In this document: piece by piece, positions 44,301-56,988 of the stretch
Position numbering within the stretch: the first letter of the stretch is position 1
Layout of the letters: the number at the start of each line of letters is the position of its first letter
Assembly: GCF_030247195.1 (NCBI RefSeq)
Contig: NC_080670.1
Location: 160,714,080-160,778,079 of the forward strand
Direction: 5' to 3'
DNA: 64,000 bases
DNA from: Topomyia yanbarensis
Taxonomy: Eukaryota > Arthropoda > Insecta > Diptera > Culicidae
Made by a program: the position numbers and the translations under genes
The notes under the pieces: generated by a model
Databases searched by the model: none
What the model saw: the letters and a program-made list of their open reading frames with translations, nothing else
What the model was told of the DNA's origin: nothing

Positions 44301-45534
44301 CAACCCAGCAGGGCAAACGTTTGCCGGAATCTGAGCGCCAGGGCTGCGCGTGGTTTGTTCAAATCAACTGCAGACGGCAATTCAGCGAGAGAGAAAAAAA
44401 TAAATAAACAAACTGAGAAAAGAGTTTTCGTCTTTTTTTGCGTTCAGAATGTGGAAGGACATTGGGAAACTTGAAAAAAAAAACGTATTAACATTTCAAC
44501 CTCCGGAAACGCGACTTGATGACAGAATTTTTCAATTAAAATCCACGTCAGCAACTGGCAGCACGTACTTGGGCTACTTAAGAGGAGATGCGGCGCGAGG
44601 AAAAAAAAATAAACCGGATCCGCTGGGGCAGAATGAAACGGCATAATTAAAACCGGACTTGGCACGTGGCACAGCCAACGATGACGTCTGCGAAGGTGTG
44701 TCTCGGTTGTACTGATGTCCAGTAGTTAGTGGTGAGTGGTGACATCGGTGGTACCGTTGGACACACAATCTAGTTGGCTGGGCTGCTTGAGCCTGCTTTG
44801 TGTGGATCATAGTCCAATTAAACGGGGCCCACCGGATGTCAAAACCCTATGTTAAATTGGATTTGACAATCAAACACAGATGGTGATGGAAGACGTACTT
44901 GATGAACAAAAAGCTGTGTGTAAATCGCAAAGTGGAGTAAACGAGCCCTAATTCATTTCTGTACCCATATTCAAGTGGATAAAGGGGGGAAAATAGAGCA
45001 AGTGATTCGTATTTTCGATTCACTGAAACGCTAGATTAGAAAAAGATACGTATTAGTATATTTGTCCCCTGAGGATGAAGCGAACCTTGCATCGAAACGT
45101 CGGAGTAATCGGAACATAATTCGTTTTTGATCCATATTAGACTGTTTAGCCGAAATTACGACGACCAGTTTGGTGTCCGTTGTTTTAAAGATCGACCGAT
45201 TGATACGTCCCCAACACTACCTCTCCCCAGAAATATTTTATTGAAATTTGAAAAATTGAATTTGTTCCACAACAATGTGCGGCACATTTATGTAAATATT
45301 TAAAATTTTAACATAATAATAACAGATTTAAAACATAATATTTTAAGTGGAAATCTCTACGTTCCTTTTGCGTCAATTATCTTCTGAGAATATTTTCATT
45401 TAGTGAAAATTCGCGGCAGACCTCGGCACCTACCGGATCTATTACATACTACCGTGATAGAACTGGGAATTGATTGGTTCACGAAACGCACGAAACGCAT
45501 TGAGAGGAATTCCGCTTCCAAGTAACTCACAGTC
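41366..45534. other. Long stretch without recognised gene; left part resembles an AT-rich interspersed repeat
   Basis: 41390-42480 is AT-rich, with strings such as AACTTTGTAGAACATTATGT and AAAGAGCCACCCCACCTTAA that I associate with abundant non-autonomous repeats of mosquitoes. This is recall only. 43326-43359 holds an 11-bp perfect inverted repeat (GTGGAAATAGT/ACTATTTCCAC). 43440-44810 is GC-richer, with open frames on both strands but none with protein-like motifs. Confidence 0.4.
45069..45103 (+). ncRNA. Hammerhead-like core motif (tentative)
   Basis: CTGAGGA (45069-45075, fitting CUGANGA) is followed by a segment that can pair (GATGAAG with CTTGCATC, one bulged G). Then comes GAAACGTCGG (45094-45103). 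This order resembles the type of hammerhead core reported in Penelope-like elements and related repeats. The cleavage-site strand and stems I and III were not established, no Penelope-like RT is nearby, and chance or a decayed copy is possible. Confidence 0.22.
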
Positions 45535-45904
45535 GAATTGAGATGAGCTTACCGCCGGGGCCTACCCGAGAAGATCGCGACAAAGCTGTATGCTTAATGG
45601 CTCAAGGAAACCGGAACTAGATCGCTCATGGTATCAGGAGCTAAATGGATCACTGAGACGAAAGCTAAATAGTTCACGGAAACGGGAGCTAAACGGCTCG
45701 TAGAACCGAGAACTACATGCCTTGCGGTAACTTACATCTAAGTGATATCCGAGTGGAGTGCGAGGCTTAATGGCTCAAGTACGCCAAGGATCTATATAGC
45801 GTAATAGATGGAGAGAATGACGGAAAGCAAGAGGAATGTTAGGAACTAAATGGATGAAAGGTCGAGCCATTTCATGGATCAATTGAGGCTTCGTGTTAAC
45901 CTCA
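45535..45904 (+). repeat. 3' UTR tail of an R1-clade family B copy
   Basis: It begins with TTACCGCCGGGGCCTACC, a copy of the family module. Short units of the type GAGCTAAATGGCTCACGGAAACG follow, and it ends with AAAGGTCGAGCCATTTCATG and a TGAGGCTT-like end. The same order occurs at 52027-52235 after the complete C-terminus there. Only the tail is present, so the copy is extremely 5'-truncated or was cut by recombination with the next copy. Confidence 0.7.
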
Positions 45905-48125
45905 GAATACTCGTGAGCAAAAAGTTTCGTGGTCTCCAAAATCCAGGGTGCCTTCATGTGCAGCTGTTACGCACCTACAACGTCGATAGTGGATCAGTTC
46001 AGCCTAATGTTGGAACAGTTAACCGAGCAGTTGATCTTCAATGTTTGGGCTGTGAAGTGGAGAGTAGAGTAACCAACACAAGATGATGTATCTTGCAGGA
46101 AACTCTAGTAAAGTTAGACGTACGACTGTGTGACGAAAGTTCCGTTAGCACATTTCTGAGAGACGAGAGGGAGTCTATTATTAACGTCATATTCTGGAGT
46201 CCTTCGCTGACGGCGACCATGGACTGGAGAGTGTGCGAAAAGTTTACCCATAGCGACCCCCAGGCGATTCGCAACCACATCAACCTAGGAACCTAGCTAC
46301 AGTAAGAAGACCGTGGAAGACCTTTTTGTTGAGGCACTTCGGCTGGACAGCGAGACCGAGAACGTTGATGCGTCTTGTAACGCCACAATGCCCCGAAAAG
46401 TGGAGCTACGCAGTAGACGGCGTCCAGCCCCCGGTCCGAATGGAATACCAAACGTGGTACTGAAAGCTGTACTCCTGGTATATCCGGACATGTTCACGAT
46501 GGTGCAGCAGAAGTGTTTAGATTATGGCAACATCTCCGAAACGAGAAAGGTGCAGCATCTTCTGGTGCTGCTAGAGCCAGGGAAGTCACCGGGCGATCCC
46601 GGCTCGTAGAGGCCTATATGGCTGCCAGATACCATCAGAAAACTATGAAAATTAATCAACAACCACGTCGACTAAGCCTGTCAAAGGTTGAAACCGAAGT
46701 CACGGGAGACAGCGATCCTGGCGTTTCCGGACATGCTTAGAGCAGCAATATAGAAATGCCTGGATGAGGGCTATTTCACGGATAGATTGAAGATATAGAA
46801 GCTGCTGTTGCTGTCAAAACCAGGGGAGCCACTAGGAGATCCAGCATCGTATCGGCCTATATGCCTACTGGATGCTCCGGAAAGGGTTATCCTCAACAGG
46901 CTGACGTACTACGCTGAAAGTGAGGATGGGCCACCGTAGAGGCAGTTCGGATTCTGGAAAGGGATCTCGACGGTGGACGCCATCCACACAGTCATCGCGA
47001 GCGCGGAGAGAGAATTGAAGCAAAAGAGAAGGGGTAATCGCTACTGCACCGTGATAACGATAGACGTGAAGAACGTGTTCAATAGTGCTAGGCTGGGGGG
47101 GGGGGGGGGGGCGATCGCCATAAAGCTGCACAGAATAGTTCCGGACTATCTGTGCAAGGTTCTGAAAATTTATTTCCAGATCCGAGTACTGATCTACGAA
47201 ACGAACATGGGGCAGAGGTCAATTAAGGTAACGGCGTTACCTCAAGGTTCCATACTTGACCCAACGCTCTGGAATATAATGTACAACGACGGCAGACAAT
47301 AGGCATCGTGGAAACCTGGAAGGCTGACGTCAAGTTGCAGCTGGCTCATCACAAGACCGAGGTAGTGCTGGTCAAAACTATGAAAGCTAATCGACGACCT
47401 TCAACAACCACGTCGACTAAGCCTACAAAAGTCGGTGATCCGAGAAGCAGCACAAGACGCCTGCTAGTTAGTGTTTCGTCATAGACACTGTGATACAGGG
47501 TTCCAGTCTGGGGCGCAATGCTGAAAACCAAGCGGAACCGCATAAATCTGTACTAGACGTTCCGGCTGATGGCCATACGAATCGCGGGCAATATCGTCGG
47601 ATACAGTATTCGTTATCAATGGCATCCTGGTATATGTTTCCTCATCTACATTGCTCTGGCGGATATCAAGTGTTGCAACCGGAAAAAAACCAGAAACGTT
47701 AGGAAGATGATGAGAATCGATTTGATGGCGAGGTGGCTGCAGGAATAGGAAAATACGGAAAAAGTAAAGTGGACCTGCCGGCTGATCCGAAACCTGTTGA
47801 CATGGTTTAACAAAACGCACGTAGATATGAATTGCCACCTGACAGCTCTTGTGGGGCCACGGCTGCATCAGGAAGTATCTTCATCGGTTCGGGCAGGAGA
47901 CAAACGTCACCGTTGTGCTCAGAGTACGAGAACATCGAGGAGACACTGGAGCATGTGGTCTTCGAATGTCCGAGGTTGGAAGGGATACGCATGAAGATGC
48001 TTGAGATGGGAGGGCCAGACATCAACTCGGATAATGCTGCCCACAAAATGATAAGCGACGTACTCACGTGGAACGCGATCTACAGAATGGTGGCACAGAT
48101 CTTGACTAACTTACAGCGGAAATGA
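45905..48125 (+). pseudogene. ORF2 remnant of R1-clade family B with internally repeated RT start
   Basis: Endonuclease: SFVVSKIQGAFMCSCYAP (about 45925-45978), then LVKLDVRLCDESSVSTFL and KFTHSDPQAI (SDH retained). Linker: SCNATMPRK, followed after a large deletion by APGPNGIPNVVLKAVLLVYP (RT start). This RT start ends at about 46615. At 46690 an RT start equivalent to ETAILAFPDM appears a second time and continues with VRYLYKLKI-type decay, DAIHTVIASAERELKQKRR, TIDVKNVFNSA and a 17-G run. Motif B (47230-47290) reads ALPQGSILDPTLWNIMYND. YADD is deleted. The C-terminus shows SEYENIEETLEHVVFECPRL, with the first cysteine of the CCHC retained at 47906-47920. Two different copies appear to be joined near 46615-46690. 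Confidence 0.82.
47095..47111 (+). repeat. Run of 17 G inside an RT remnant
   Basis: The site corresponds to AGCTGGGGGGCTATC at 40130-40144 in the sister copy (6 G). The run has expanded from 6 to 17 and shifts the frame. Confidence 0.95.
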
Positions 48126-48984
48126 CATGAGCAATGGTTTCAGGAGGGTATTCACCGCCGGAAAACTCTATCTTAGTAGGCTAGATCTACCGATGGGTAT
48201 TAGTCGACTAGACCGCGACAGAACGCCATGTATGGGTCGTAGCTGCGCCAGCAAACCGGATGCCACGCTCCACCCGCAATTGCCGGACTAACCACGCATC
48301 CTACCGGTATGCCCGAGAGAAATATAACGAAAACAGAAGTAGAATCGTTGACAGGAGAACTTCTTCCACTGTGGAACTCTCCGTTGGCGTAAGAAAGATT
48401 AACCGTCAGAAACTAGACTGAGTAGATCGCGACGATACACCACTAGTTGTGGATTTTCGAGGCACCAGCGAACCGAACGTCTTGCTCCACCAAAATCGCC
48501 GAACCGACCTCGGAATCTGACTGGTTGGCTCGGTTTCGAGCGAACTTCTCTCGCCGGAGAACTCTCCATCGGAGTAAGCTAGGTCCATCGTCGGGGACTA
48601 GACCGAGTAATTCGCGAACAATTTGAGAGCTCATCGAAGAAGAGGTGCCCAATAGCACAAGAAGGGAGCCAAAGAGCCCAAAGGAGTTGCGGTGTTGAAT
48701 GGCACAAGGCAGCCGAGTTGTACTGTTGAATTGCACAAGGGAATTGAAGGGCTCAGTAAATTATACAATCTTGGGTCTGCCGCCCAAATTGTCCTCGTAG
48801 GGGAAAACCATTAATTTTCTACTTACAGCTAGCTGAATTTGGGTAGTTGCGCTGGGACTTCCGGAATCTATGATGGTGTTCAATGTGGTCAAAGAAACTT
48901 TAAATGGCTGTTAATGGCCCCGAACTACAAAATCCAAGCAGTTGTGTTCGCAACTAGGAAAATTTTCACCTTTTTACTTTCATC
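48126..48984 (+). repeat. 3' UTR of family B with about 195-bp modules, then unassigned sequence
   Basis: Modules with GGAaAACTCt-(c)GTTGG-GTAaG-TAG and CTAGACcGaGTAGATCGCGAC start at about 48156, 48371 and 48556. A tail with short GAGCTC/CAAAGGAG-like units runs to about 48780. The 48780-48984 stretch holds nothing recognised before the endonuclease of the next copy begins. Confidence 0.65.
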
Positions 48985-51345
48985 GCAGTACAAGCTGAAA
49001 TCGGGATTCGCTACGGTCACTAAGGCTTCGTGAACGCTAGGATCAGCGACGTATTGGTCTGTAGCTGTTACGCATCCCCGCGATGAACATCAGAGCAGTA
49101 CAATCGGATGCTAGACGCACTAACCGACTCGTTATTATAGGAGATGTTAACGCTTGTGCCGTGGAGTGGAGTATCAGGTTGACCAACGCAAGCGGTTACA
49201 GCTTGTTGGAAACGTTGGCGAAGCTGGATGTAAGGCTATGCAACGAAGGTTCCGCTAGCACATTCTGTAAAGACTCTGCCGGAAATCCATCGTCGACCTA
49301 ATATTCAGGCGAGTTAGTGAGCATGACACACATAGCGACCACCAGACGATCCATTGTTCGGCTGAACAGTACACCGCGGAGAGTGAGGACTTTTGAGCGG
49401 TAGTGGAAAATAAAGTATTTCGATTAGGATTTTTTGTGGAAACACTTCGCGTTGACAGCCTTGCTCCAATTCCGAATGCCGATGCGCTATCGGAATCATT
49501 AGCGAGGGCTTGTGATATAACAATGCCAAGGAAAATGAAGCAAAAAAACCAGTTCAGCGTATTGGTGAAAAGAAGGGGTCGGCATACTCCGTGCTGATTG
49601 CTTAAAATCCAGAAGACTCGTTCAGAAAGGTGGTGACATTCTGGTCGGCTAGGGCCGTTTTTAAAGGCGAGAGAGCGCTTAGGAAGTCCACCCGCTACAA
49701 GGAGCTGTACAGAGAAGTAGACGCTAACCCTTACCGTGTCGTGTTGGTCAGGACGCCAGCTGAAATGTGCGCTGGCAAACTGAAGATAATCGTGGAAGGT
49801 GGCCGCCTACGCCGTACGTTGATGCAGACGGTGGAGATGCTGGTTATAGTCGAGTCTCCAACGACGAGTTTCTTAAAGTGACAAATAGGTTGAAAGCGAA
49901 GTCACGGGAGACATCGATCCTGGCATTTTCGCACATATTCAGGGTAGTTCTTTAGAAATGCTTGGGCGATGGCTATTTCCCGGATAGATTGAAGATACAG
50001 ATGCTGCTGTTGCTTCTACAATCAGGGGAGCCACAAGGAGATGCAGCATCTTGTTGGCTTTTATGCCCGCTGGATACTCTTGGAAAACTTCCGGATATCC
50101 TCAACAGGCTGACTTAGTACGCTGCAAGTGGGGATGGACTACAGCAGAGGCAGTTCGGATTTCGAAAAGGGATTTCGACGGTGGACGCCATCCACACAGT
50201 CATCACGAGCGCGGAGAAAGCGTTGAAACAACGGAGAAGGGGTAATCGCTACTGCACCGTGGTAACGATAGACGTGAAGAACGCGTTCAACAGTGCTAGC
50301 AGGGCGATCGTCGTAGATCTGCACAGAATGGTTCCGCACTATCTGTGCAAGGTTCTGAAAATTTACTTCTAGAACCGAGTACTGATCTGCGAAACGAACA
50401 TGGGGCAGAGTTCAATTAGGGTAATGGCGATACTTGAAGGTTCCATACATGTCCAAACACTCTGAAATGTAATGTACAACGACGGCAGACAATTTTTATC
50501 GTGGAAACTTGGAAGGCTGACGTCAAGTTGCAGCTGGCTCATCACAAGACCGAGGTAGTGCTGGTCAGCAACCGTAAAAAATCCAGCGTGTCGAGATCAG
50601 CGTCGCCGGACAATCCATCCCGTAGATGCGTGCGCTGAAGCACCTGGGTGTGATGGTCGACGATCGGTTGAATTACGACAGCCATGTCGACTATGTATGT
50701 GAGTAGGCTGCTAGAACAACTAACGTATTGGAAAGGATCATGCCGAATCATGGAGGAGCAAGAGGCAGCATGAGACGTCTCCTGGCGGGAGCCCCATCCT
50801 TAATACTGAGTAATGATGTACCAGCCTGCGATACTGCGTTGAACTGAAAGTGGAACCGGACGAAGTTTCGGCTAATGGCTGTTCGTGTCGTGAGTGCATG
50901 CGGAACGATATCGTTGGAGGCGGTATGCGTAATTGCCAGGACGATTCCCATCTGCATTACTCTGGCTGAGGACGTGGAATGCTACCAGCGGAAAAATTCA
51001 CAAAAGGCAAGAAGACTGCTCCGAGAGTATTTGTTGGATAAATGGCAGCAACAGTGGGACAACGCGGAAAAAAAAGAAGGTGGACCCATCAACTCATCAC
51101 AAATGTGTCGGAGGGGGTGCGTAGAAAGCAGTGCGAGGTAAACTTCCATTTGACGCATTTTTTGTCCGTGCATGGATGCTTCCGGAAGTACCTGTATCAG
51201 TTTAGACATACTTCGTCAGCCCTTTGCCCGGAGTGCATGAACGTGCAAGCGACACCGGAAGACGTGGTCTTCGAATACGCTAGGTTCAAAGAAGTGAAGG
51301 GTTATGCCTGGTGTGACAGTTGACAATATTGTCAAAGAAATGTGC
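48985..51345 (+). pseudogene. ORF2 remnant of R1-clade family B (endonuclease to C-terminus)
   Basis: The endonuclease is visible from ISDVLVCSCYASPR (about 49045), through RLVIIGDVNACAVEWS (GDFN has become GDVN) and LLETLAKLDVRLCNEGSAST, to the SDH region (49330-49345). After a shift comes FFVETLRVDSLAPIPNADAL and SLARACDITMPRKM. RT start: FKGERALRKSTRYKELYRE, then AKSRETSILAFSHIFRVV and GYFPD. Motif A is TIDVKNAFNSAS (50270-50305). Motif B is badly decayed near 50420, and the YADD region is deleted (about 50480-50520). The thumb reads RALKHLGVMVDDRLNYDSHV. The C-terminus reads CEVNFHLTHFLSVHGCFRKY, then CPECMNVQATPEDVVFEY (zinc motif with H and the last C lost). Confidence 0.87.
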
Positions 51346-52240
51346 CACGGCAAGCATATCTGGAATGCTGTCAACAGAGTATACCCTCTGAACTTCAGAG
51401 AAAGTGGCAAGGAGACCAACAAAGTAGCGCCGTTGTTTTGAAAGTCGCCGTCAAACCACACATCGAGCCGGGGCTCCAGTTGAGTAGTATGCGACGTAGC
51501 ACCGGGTTTGGGTCGTCGGGACGCCAGAATCAAACGTCAGGCTACACCGGAATCGTCGGACGGACCTTGACATCCTACCGGGTAGCTCGTGGCTAGGTTA
51601 GATCTACCGCCGGGGATAAGAACGAGTAGATCGAATAGCCCCAGTGAAATGCTACGCTCCACCCGGAATCGCCGGACAGACCTCAGACCTACTGGCTCGC
51701 CCGGTGAGTAGGCTAGGTCTACCACCAGATGCTAGATCGAGTAGCTCGGGATCAAACGGGGAGCTCACGGAAACAAACATCGGCATCGGATAAAATCTAC
51801 TGGCAAGGATCACAGTAGGGTAGATTCACCGCCGTAAACTATCCGACTATATCGTGATAAAAATGGTAGCTAATTGGCTTACGAAACAGACATCGCTACC
51901 GAGAGGAATCCCAAGTTACTCAACACCGGATAATATCCGAATAAATCTCGATAAGCCCAATGGCGGGTTTCGGTGTCGGGTGATATTCCTACGTCGGAGA
52001 ACTCCCAGACGGAGTAGAGTGAGTTCACCGCGGGGGACCATCCAAGTAGATAGTGGTTAGGTTGGAAGCTGAATGACTCGCGGAAACAGCAGCTGAATGG
52101 CTCATGGAATGAGTATTTAAGCGGCTCACTGGGACAGAGCTAAATGGAGAAGTAATAGATGGAGACAAGAAGTAAGAGAAGAGTCGAGAGTTAAATCAAA
52201 ACTCAAAGATCGAGCCATTGTGTGGACTAAGTGAGGCTCC
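51346..52240 (+). repeat. 3' UTR of family B, complete to its tail
   Basis: Modules at about 51440-51540, 51578-51690 and 51690-51800 (GTAGGCTAGGTCTACC, GAGTAGATCG and the phrase CGGAATCGCCGGACGGACCT) precede a 28-36 bp unit (GAGCTGAATGGCTCATGGAA). The tail reads AAAGATCGAGCCATTGTGTG and ends in TGAGGCT. This shows the natural end of the family and identifies 45535-45904 as an orphan tail. Confidence 0.7.
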
Positions 52241-55200
52241 GAAATGAAGCAGAAGAAAGAGGAGCGACGAAAGTAGCATGTGCTCACCCACGAAGTGGTG
52301 TAGATCTGTGGCGAAGATGGGTGAGAAAACGATAAGGAATTTTTTTGTGGCTAGGCACGAAAGTGAGTCGTGAGTCCTACACAGTGACAATTCAGTATAG
52401 TACAGGCTTTTGGTTCTGAATCAAATGGAATATGGCCCTCGGTTAAGAAGTCGATTTTCAAAGTAATTGTTACACCTTTCTTATGAGATGAGTGTCGGAT
52501 TCTGATTGGACAAAGTCGAAACGCAAATTCCATAATCAATTTGCTTCTTTTTTGCAATTTTCCTCTAAAACCATAATTGAAGCGGCTTTCTGGATTCGAG
52601 CTACCTAGTTAATCGTATTTTGGCTAAAAAGATTCCGTGTACTTTTTGGCAGACCTGGTGCTCATTAAGCATTCAACGAAGATGCATTGTGAAAATTTCA
52701 TGTGTATTAAGATCTGTATTTTACTGAGTTAACTCGTTGATTCATGTAACTGTATTCCCTTACTATGCAATGAAGACAGAAAAATAACTGCACACATGTT
52801 TTTCCATTCATTATTTTCAACTTCACATGTTTCCAAAAATTAATTTCAACATAACATTGTTCGCTAGAGCGTTCCGGTACCGCGCTGATAGCATCCAAAG
52901 CTATATTTAACAGAAGGAATGGTGCTATGGTCATCCAAAAACCATCTACCATTCATTCGTGCTATTTTTTCCCCCTTCGGCTCGGTCCGATTGTGATTTT
53001 ACATCGTTGCACGTACTCCATATCATCGAGAGCGCGCATCAACTATCAAACACTTTCCGTTTGCCCTCGGTGTGATTCCTTCCTTCCATCCTTGGTCCCT
53101 TCCCACCCCATTGACCACTCACTCTCACTCGCTCGCCTGCCGCAAACTGTTTTCCAACCCAGGCCGGAGCCGGAGAGCCCTCGTGGAACGTGCACAAGCA
53201 GCTTATTATTTAATTTATTTGTATGATGTCGTTTATCCGATGGTAGATCCTAACGGTGATGGTGATCCTGATGATGGCCGGACCTGGAGCCCACAAGAGA
53301 AAGAAAGGCAAATGCTTTTGAAGAGGTACTCCAGCTGATGGTAACATGCTGGAAGGATTTTCGCTTATATGGGATGGACCGACCGGTTGCTGCTGTCGTC
53401 CTGTATCCTAGCGCCAGCCGTCTGCTTCCCATAAAATTGGCTGATGGGAAATAGAGTCATATGGCTGAGTGCTGATGTGTGAAATATACCTTCCTTGCCC
53501 TTACCGATTCCTTCGTCCTTCGATGGCACAAAGAGGAAACGGAACATCAGGATTGATTCTTCACTTGAGCGAGGTATCCGCCGAGACTCGTCGACTGACA
53601 CCGAGATAGAAGTGCGAAAGGAAATCAATCACCGAGCTAATCCCTATAGGGCCACACCATGTCTCGCGTTTTTTTATTCTTTCACGGAGATCACTTCAAG
53701 TGGGTTATTACTGTGAATCCTGTGGGAATCTGGTGGGAATCTAGACCCCGGCGCCGCACAAGGCTGCCTGCTCTGTCATGTTCATAGGTTGCCGATAAAT
53801 AATTATCCTTCATCAATCATTGTCGAAGGAGTGGGGTCGGTCGTTAGCGGGAAAAGTGTGACCCCGGAAAAGATTCCCTCTGCTTCGGGGCGGGGGACGG
53901 ATCCACGCTCCGCTTTGAGTGACACAAATCTTAACCACCTGGTGATATCCACTTTAAAAGGATCAATCTCAAGGACAGTTCACGTGTGGTTTGGGTGTTT
54001 GCCTCGGGCACCGGAAAAGGAAGAGGAATTGTTTGGCAATTTTTTTTCCGAAGCTGGTCAATATTGTCAACCGGAATGTCGGTTCCCGAAATCTTCAAAC
54101 GGGAGATAACATCCAATCACTGATGTAAATAGTTGTGTCACCTTGTTTCGCAAGAAACGCACAGTTTAGCAGCGATAACAGTAAATTTATATTTTCCTCT
54201 TTCCACGCTTTCAAACTTGCATTTTTCTCAAACCACATTCACGTCAATTCTCAAATTCTCTTCTCAATCAAACGGACGGAACTTCTGTTTGATCACAGCT
54301 ACCACCGGAAGGAACACAATTTTGCTCCTGTCGTGACAAGGGAAATTGTTTTGCAAATTGCAGCAACCGAACGACAATTTGTAGCTTTTCTCATTCAGCC
54401 CACAACCGGAACCGACCGTAGTAAATAGCAGCCGCAACGAATCATTCCACGAACGCCCGAACCTGTTTGCAAAATGTCAATCAGGGCCGGATAGGGAGTA
54501 TGCATGAATATTGAACGCGAAGATAAAACTCCACTTGAAACTAATCGCACAGCCGCCGTTCTTTCGGAAACTATTGAGAGGACGAAATTTTTCCATGGAA
54601 CTTCAATCAACGTAGAGGAAGCACGGACACTCAATCAAATAATTCACGTTTGCTCGCATGTTTCACGAAAATTGCCAAACTGAGAAGCGGTGTTGTCAAT
54701 CATGCTTGGCTTGCGAAGGAAAAGGAAACTGGGCTCTCAAACTTCGGTCAGGTCAAAGTGGAGTAAAACTCTAAAGGAAAAGTTTAGTTCATATTTTAAA
54801 TGCAGCATGCGGTAAATTTTAAAATTAGTTGACTGAAAAGGCTCTTTATAGTGTACTAATTAGTTGTTGTGTGGCTTATGATCAAATAGAAAATGCTAAT
54901 TTTAATTATTTTCTGTCTTCGAGCTTAGGGGTTCGCTGCAATTAGAACGAAGTTGAAAGAAAGGTTTTAAGATAGTTTCCGTGTTAAAATAGTCCCAATA
55001 CGGATTATGTATGTATGGAAACGTTCGACGTTCTTATTTCCATGATCTGGTCCACACAGCAGGAAACTTCGCTCATAATCCAATTTTTCCAGAAATATTT
55101 GTTCACGATCCGATTATTACCTGGCTCATACATAGTACACATCAAATTTGTTCACGTTCAACTCGGCACAGTGACTTGTTTATAATATTGTGAGACTTGA

Positions 55201-55384
55201 TTTAGTTGAACTTACCTGAAACGAGAAAAAAGTCTGATTAGATTGGCCGTATTATACAATGAAGAGTTCTTGAAAAAGCCGAAAACGAGAGTAGCTAAAT
55301 AAATCAAGTAGTGCATTTGTTGTGGAACTTGAATTCATTACAAAGCTATGAAATACATAAATTTTTTTGTGTTTTTGTGCTTTT
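52241..55384. other. Stretch without recognised gene
   Basis: No RNA gene, transposon motif or convincing exon is seen. Short frames at 53066-53340 and 53495-53716 are open on the plus strand, but neither has a recognisable domain or splice context. The GC-richer part 52950-54450 is the most gene-like texture, and the remainder is AT-rich. Confidence 0.45.
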
Positions 55385-55700
55385 TTATATTTTTACGTTT
55401 TCATGTCTCAACGCTATTTACATTTATTTACAATCTAACTTTTTTACGGTTTCTACGTATTTTAAATTTTAAAGTTGTTCTTACGTTCTGTAATATTTAA
55501 CACGAACTTTTCTTTTAAAATTTTAGTATTTATGCCTTTTGTACGTGTTTGCGTATTTAACCTTTGTAGTTTTTTACGTTATCTATGTTTTGTACGTTTT
55601 AAATGATTTAAACATTTTTTACTGTTTTGCGACTAATGCGTTGTCTACGTTATGTTGAGTTTTTTTAGTTTTTTAAGTTTTTTCTTCTATTGTTAATCAT
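55385..55700 (+). repeat. T-rich degenerate repeat with recurrent TACGTT
   Basis: TTTTTACGTTTT-like strings recur every 20-50 bp (for example near 55392, 55443, 55480, 55541, 55577, 55598 and 55648). It is low-complexity DNA with no ORF. It sits 350 bp left of the CACGTG minisatellite and shares the ACGT core. Confidence 0.6.
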
Positions 55701-56040
55701 TTTAAAGTTTTAATGCTTAAATGTAAAAATTTTGAGAATTTTTTTCCGATACTCGTTGAGCTAAGTCTCAATCAAATTGTGACAATATCTGTTTGTATCC
55801 ATGTATGTACACTAATGTCATGTAATTACTCAATAGCCAAACCGATCTTAACGGATCTAAAGAGTGTATGGAATCAAATTACATCACAAGAAAAGGTTCG
55901 TCAAAATTAATGCAAACAACCGATGGTTTTCAGTTTTAAGGGAATGGAATAAAACTTATTTGGGCGAACGAAGACCGAAAATTTGGAGGTTGACGAGATC
56001 GAAATCTTGTACTAGCGAAGCGGAATAAAAAAAACGCACT

Positions 56041-56988
56041 ACGTTAAATTCCGCGTGAAATTTCACAGCAAATTCCGCCATCAAATCCGCATGAAATTAC
56101 AAGTGAATTCAACGTGAAATTCCACGTGAAATTTTGCGTACTATTCCACGTATACGTGAAATTCTGTGAGCTCCGCGTAAAAACCCACGTATAATTCCAC
56201 ATGACATTACAAGTGAAATTCCACTAAAGTCCTAAGCGAAAATTCCTCGCGAAATTCCACGTGAAAGCCGCGTGAAACTCCGGTTGAAGTTTAAAGTAAA
56301 ATCCGCGTGAGTTCCACTTCGAAATTGACGTGAAACTCCACGTGAAATTTCGCGCAGAATTTCATAAATTTCGACTTGTATTCCATATGAAATTCCATGT
56401 GCCTTTCCGCACGAAAATTCACGTGAAATCCCCCGTGAGCTGCCACGGGAGTTCCGTGTGGAATTCTACGTGACAGTCCATGAGAATTGCGCATGAAATT
56501 CCAGATGAAATTACACGTGTAATTTCGCGTGATATTTAACATTAAAACTCACGTAAAATTCTGTGTGAAATTGCACGTAAAGTTCCCCGTCAAGTTTCAC
56601 GTGATATTCCACGTGAAATTCTATATCGAATTCCGCGTGAAAATTAGCGAAAAATTTCGCATGAAATTCCACGCGAAATGCTATGTAGGAATTCTACATG
56701 GTTCTCTACGTAAGATTCGACGTGAATTCCGCGTTAAATTCCACGAGATACCGGGTGAAATTCGAGCGAACGTGAAATTTTATGCGAATGTATAATTCAA
56801 ATATTAGTCCCACATCAAATGCCACGTGAAAATTACATGAAATTCAACGTAAAGTTCCAAATCCAATGTGAAATACCACATGAAATTACGCGTGTAATTT
56901 CGAGTAAAATTCGGCGTGAAATTTAACCGGAAACTCCTAGTGGAATTCTATGTGAGATTACAAGTGAATTCAATTGGAATTTTACGCG
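56041..56988. repeat. 12-bp minisatellite, consensus CACGTGAAATTC, left block
   Basis: The block is a degenerate tandem array in which GTGAAATTCCAC-type units, many with the palindrome CACGTG, repeat almost without break. Both orientations (GTGAAATTCCAC and GTGGAATTTCAC) occur. Because the unit is 12 bp, all frames are open and read as repeats such as VKFHVKFH and VEFHVEFH. These are not genes. Confidence 0.95.

Noticed and set aside
53066..53340. GC-richer open frame as a host exon
   Set aside because: No splice sites in phase, no recognisable domain, and the sequence is not conserved with anything else in the window. Support is too thin to list as a gene.
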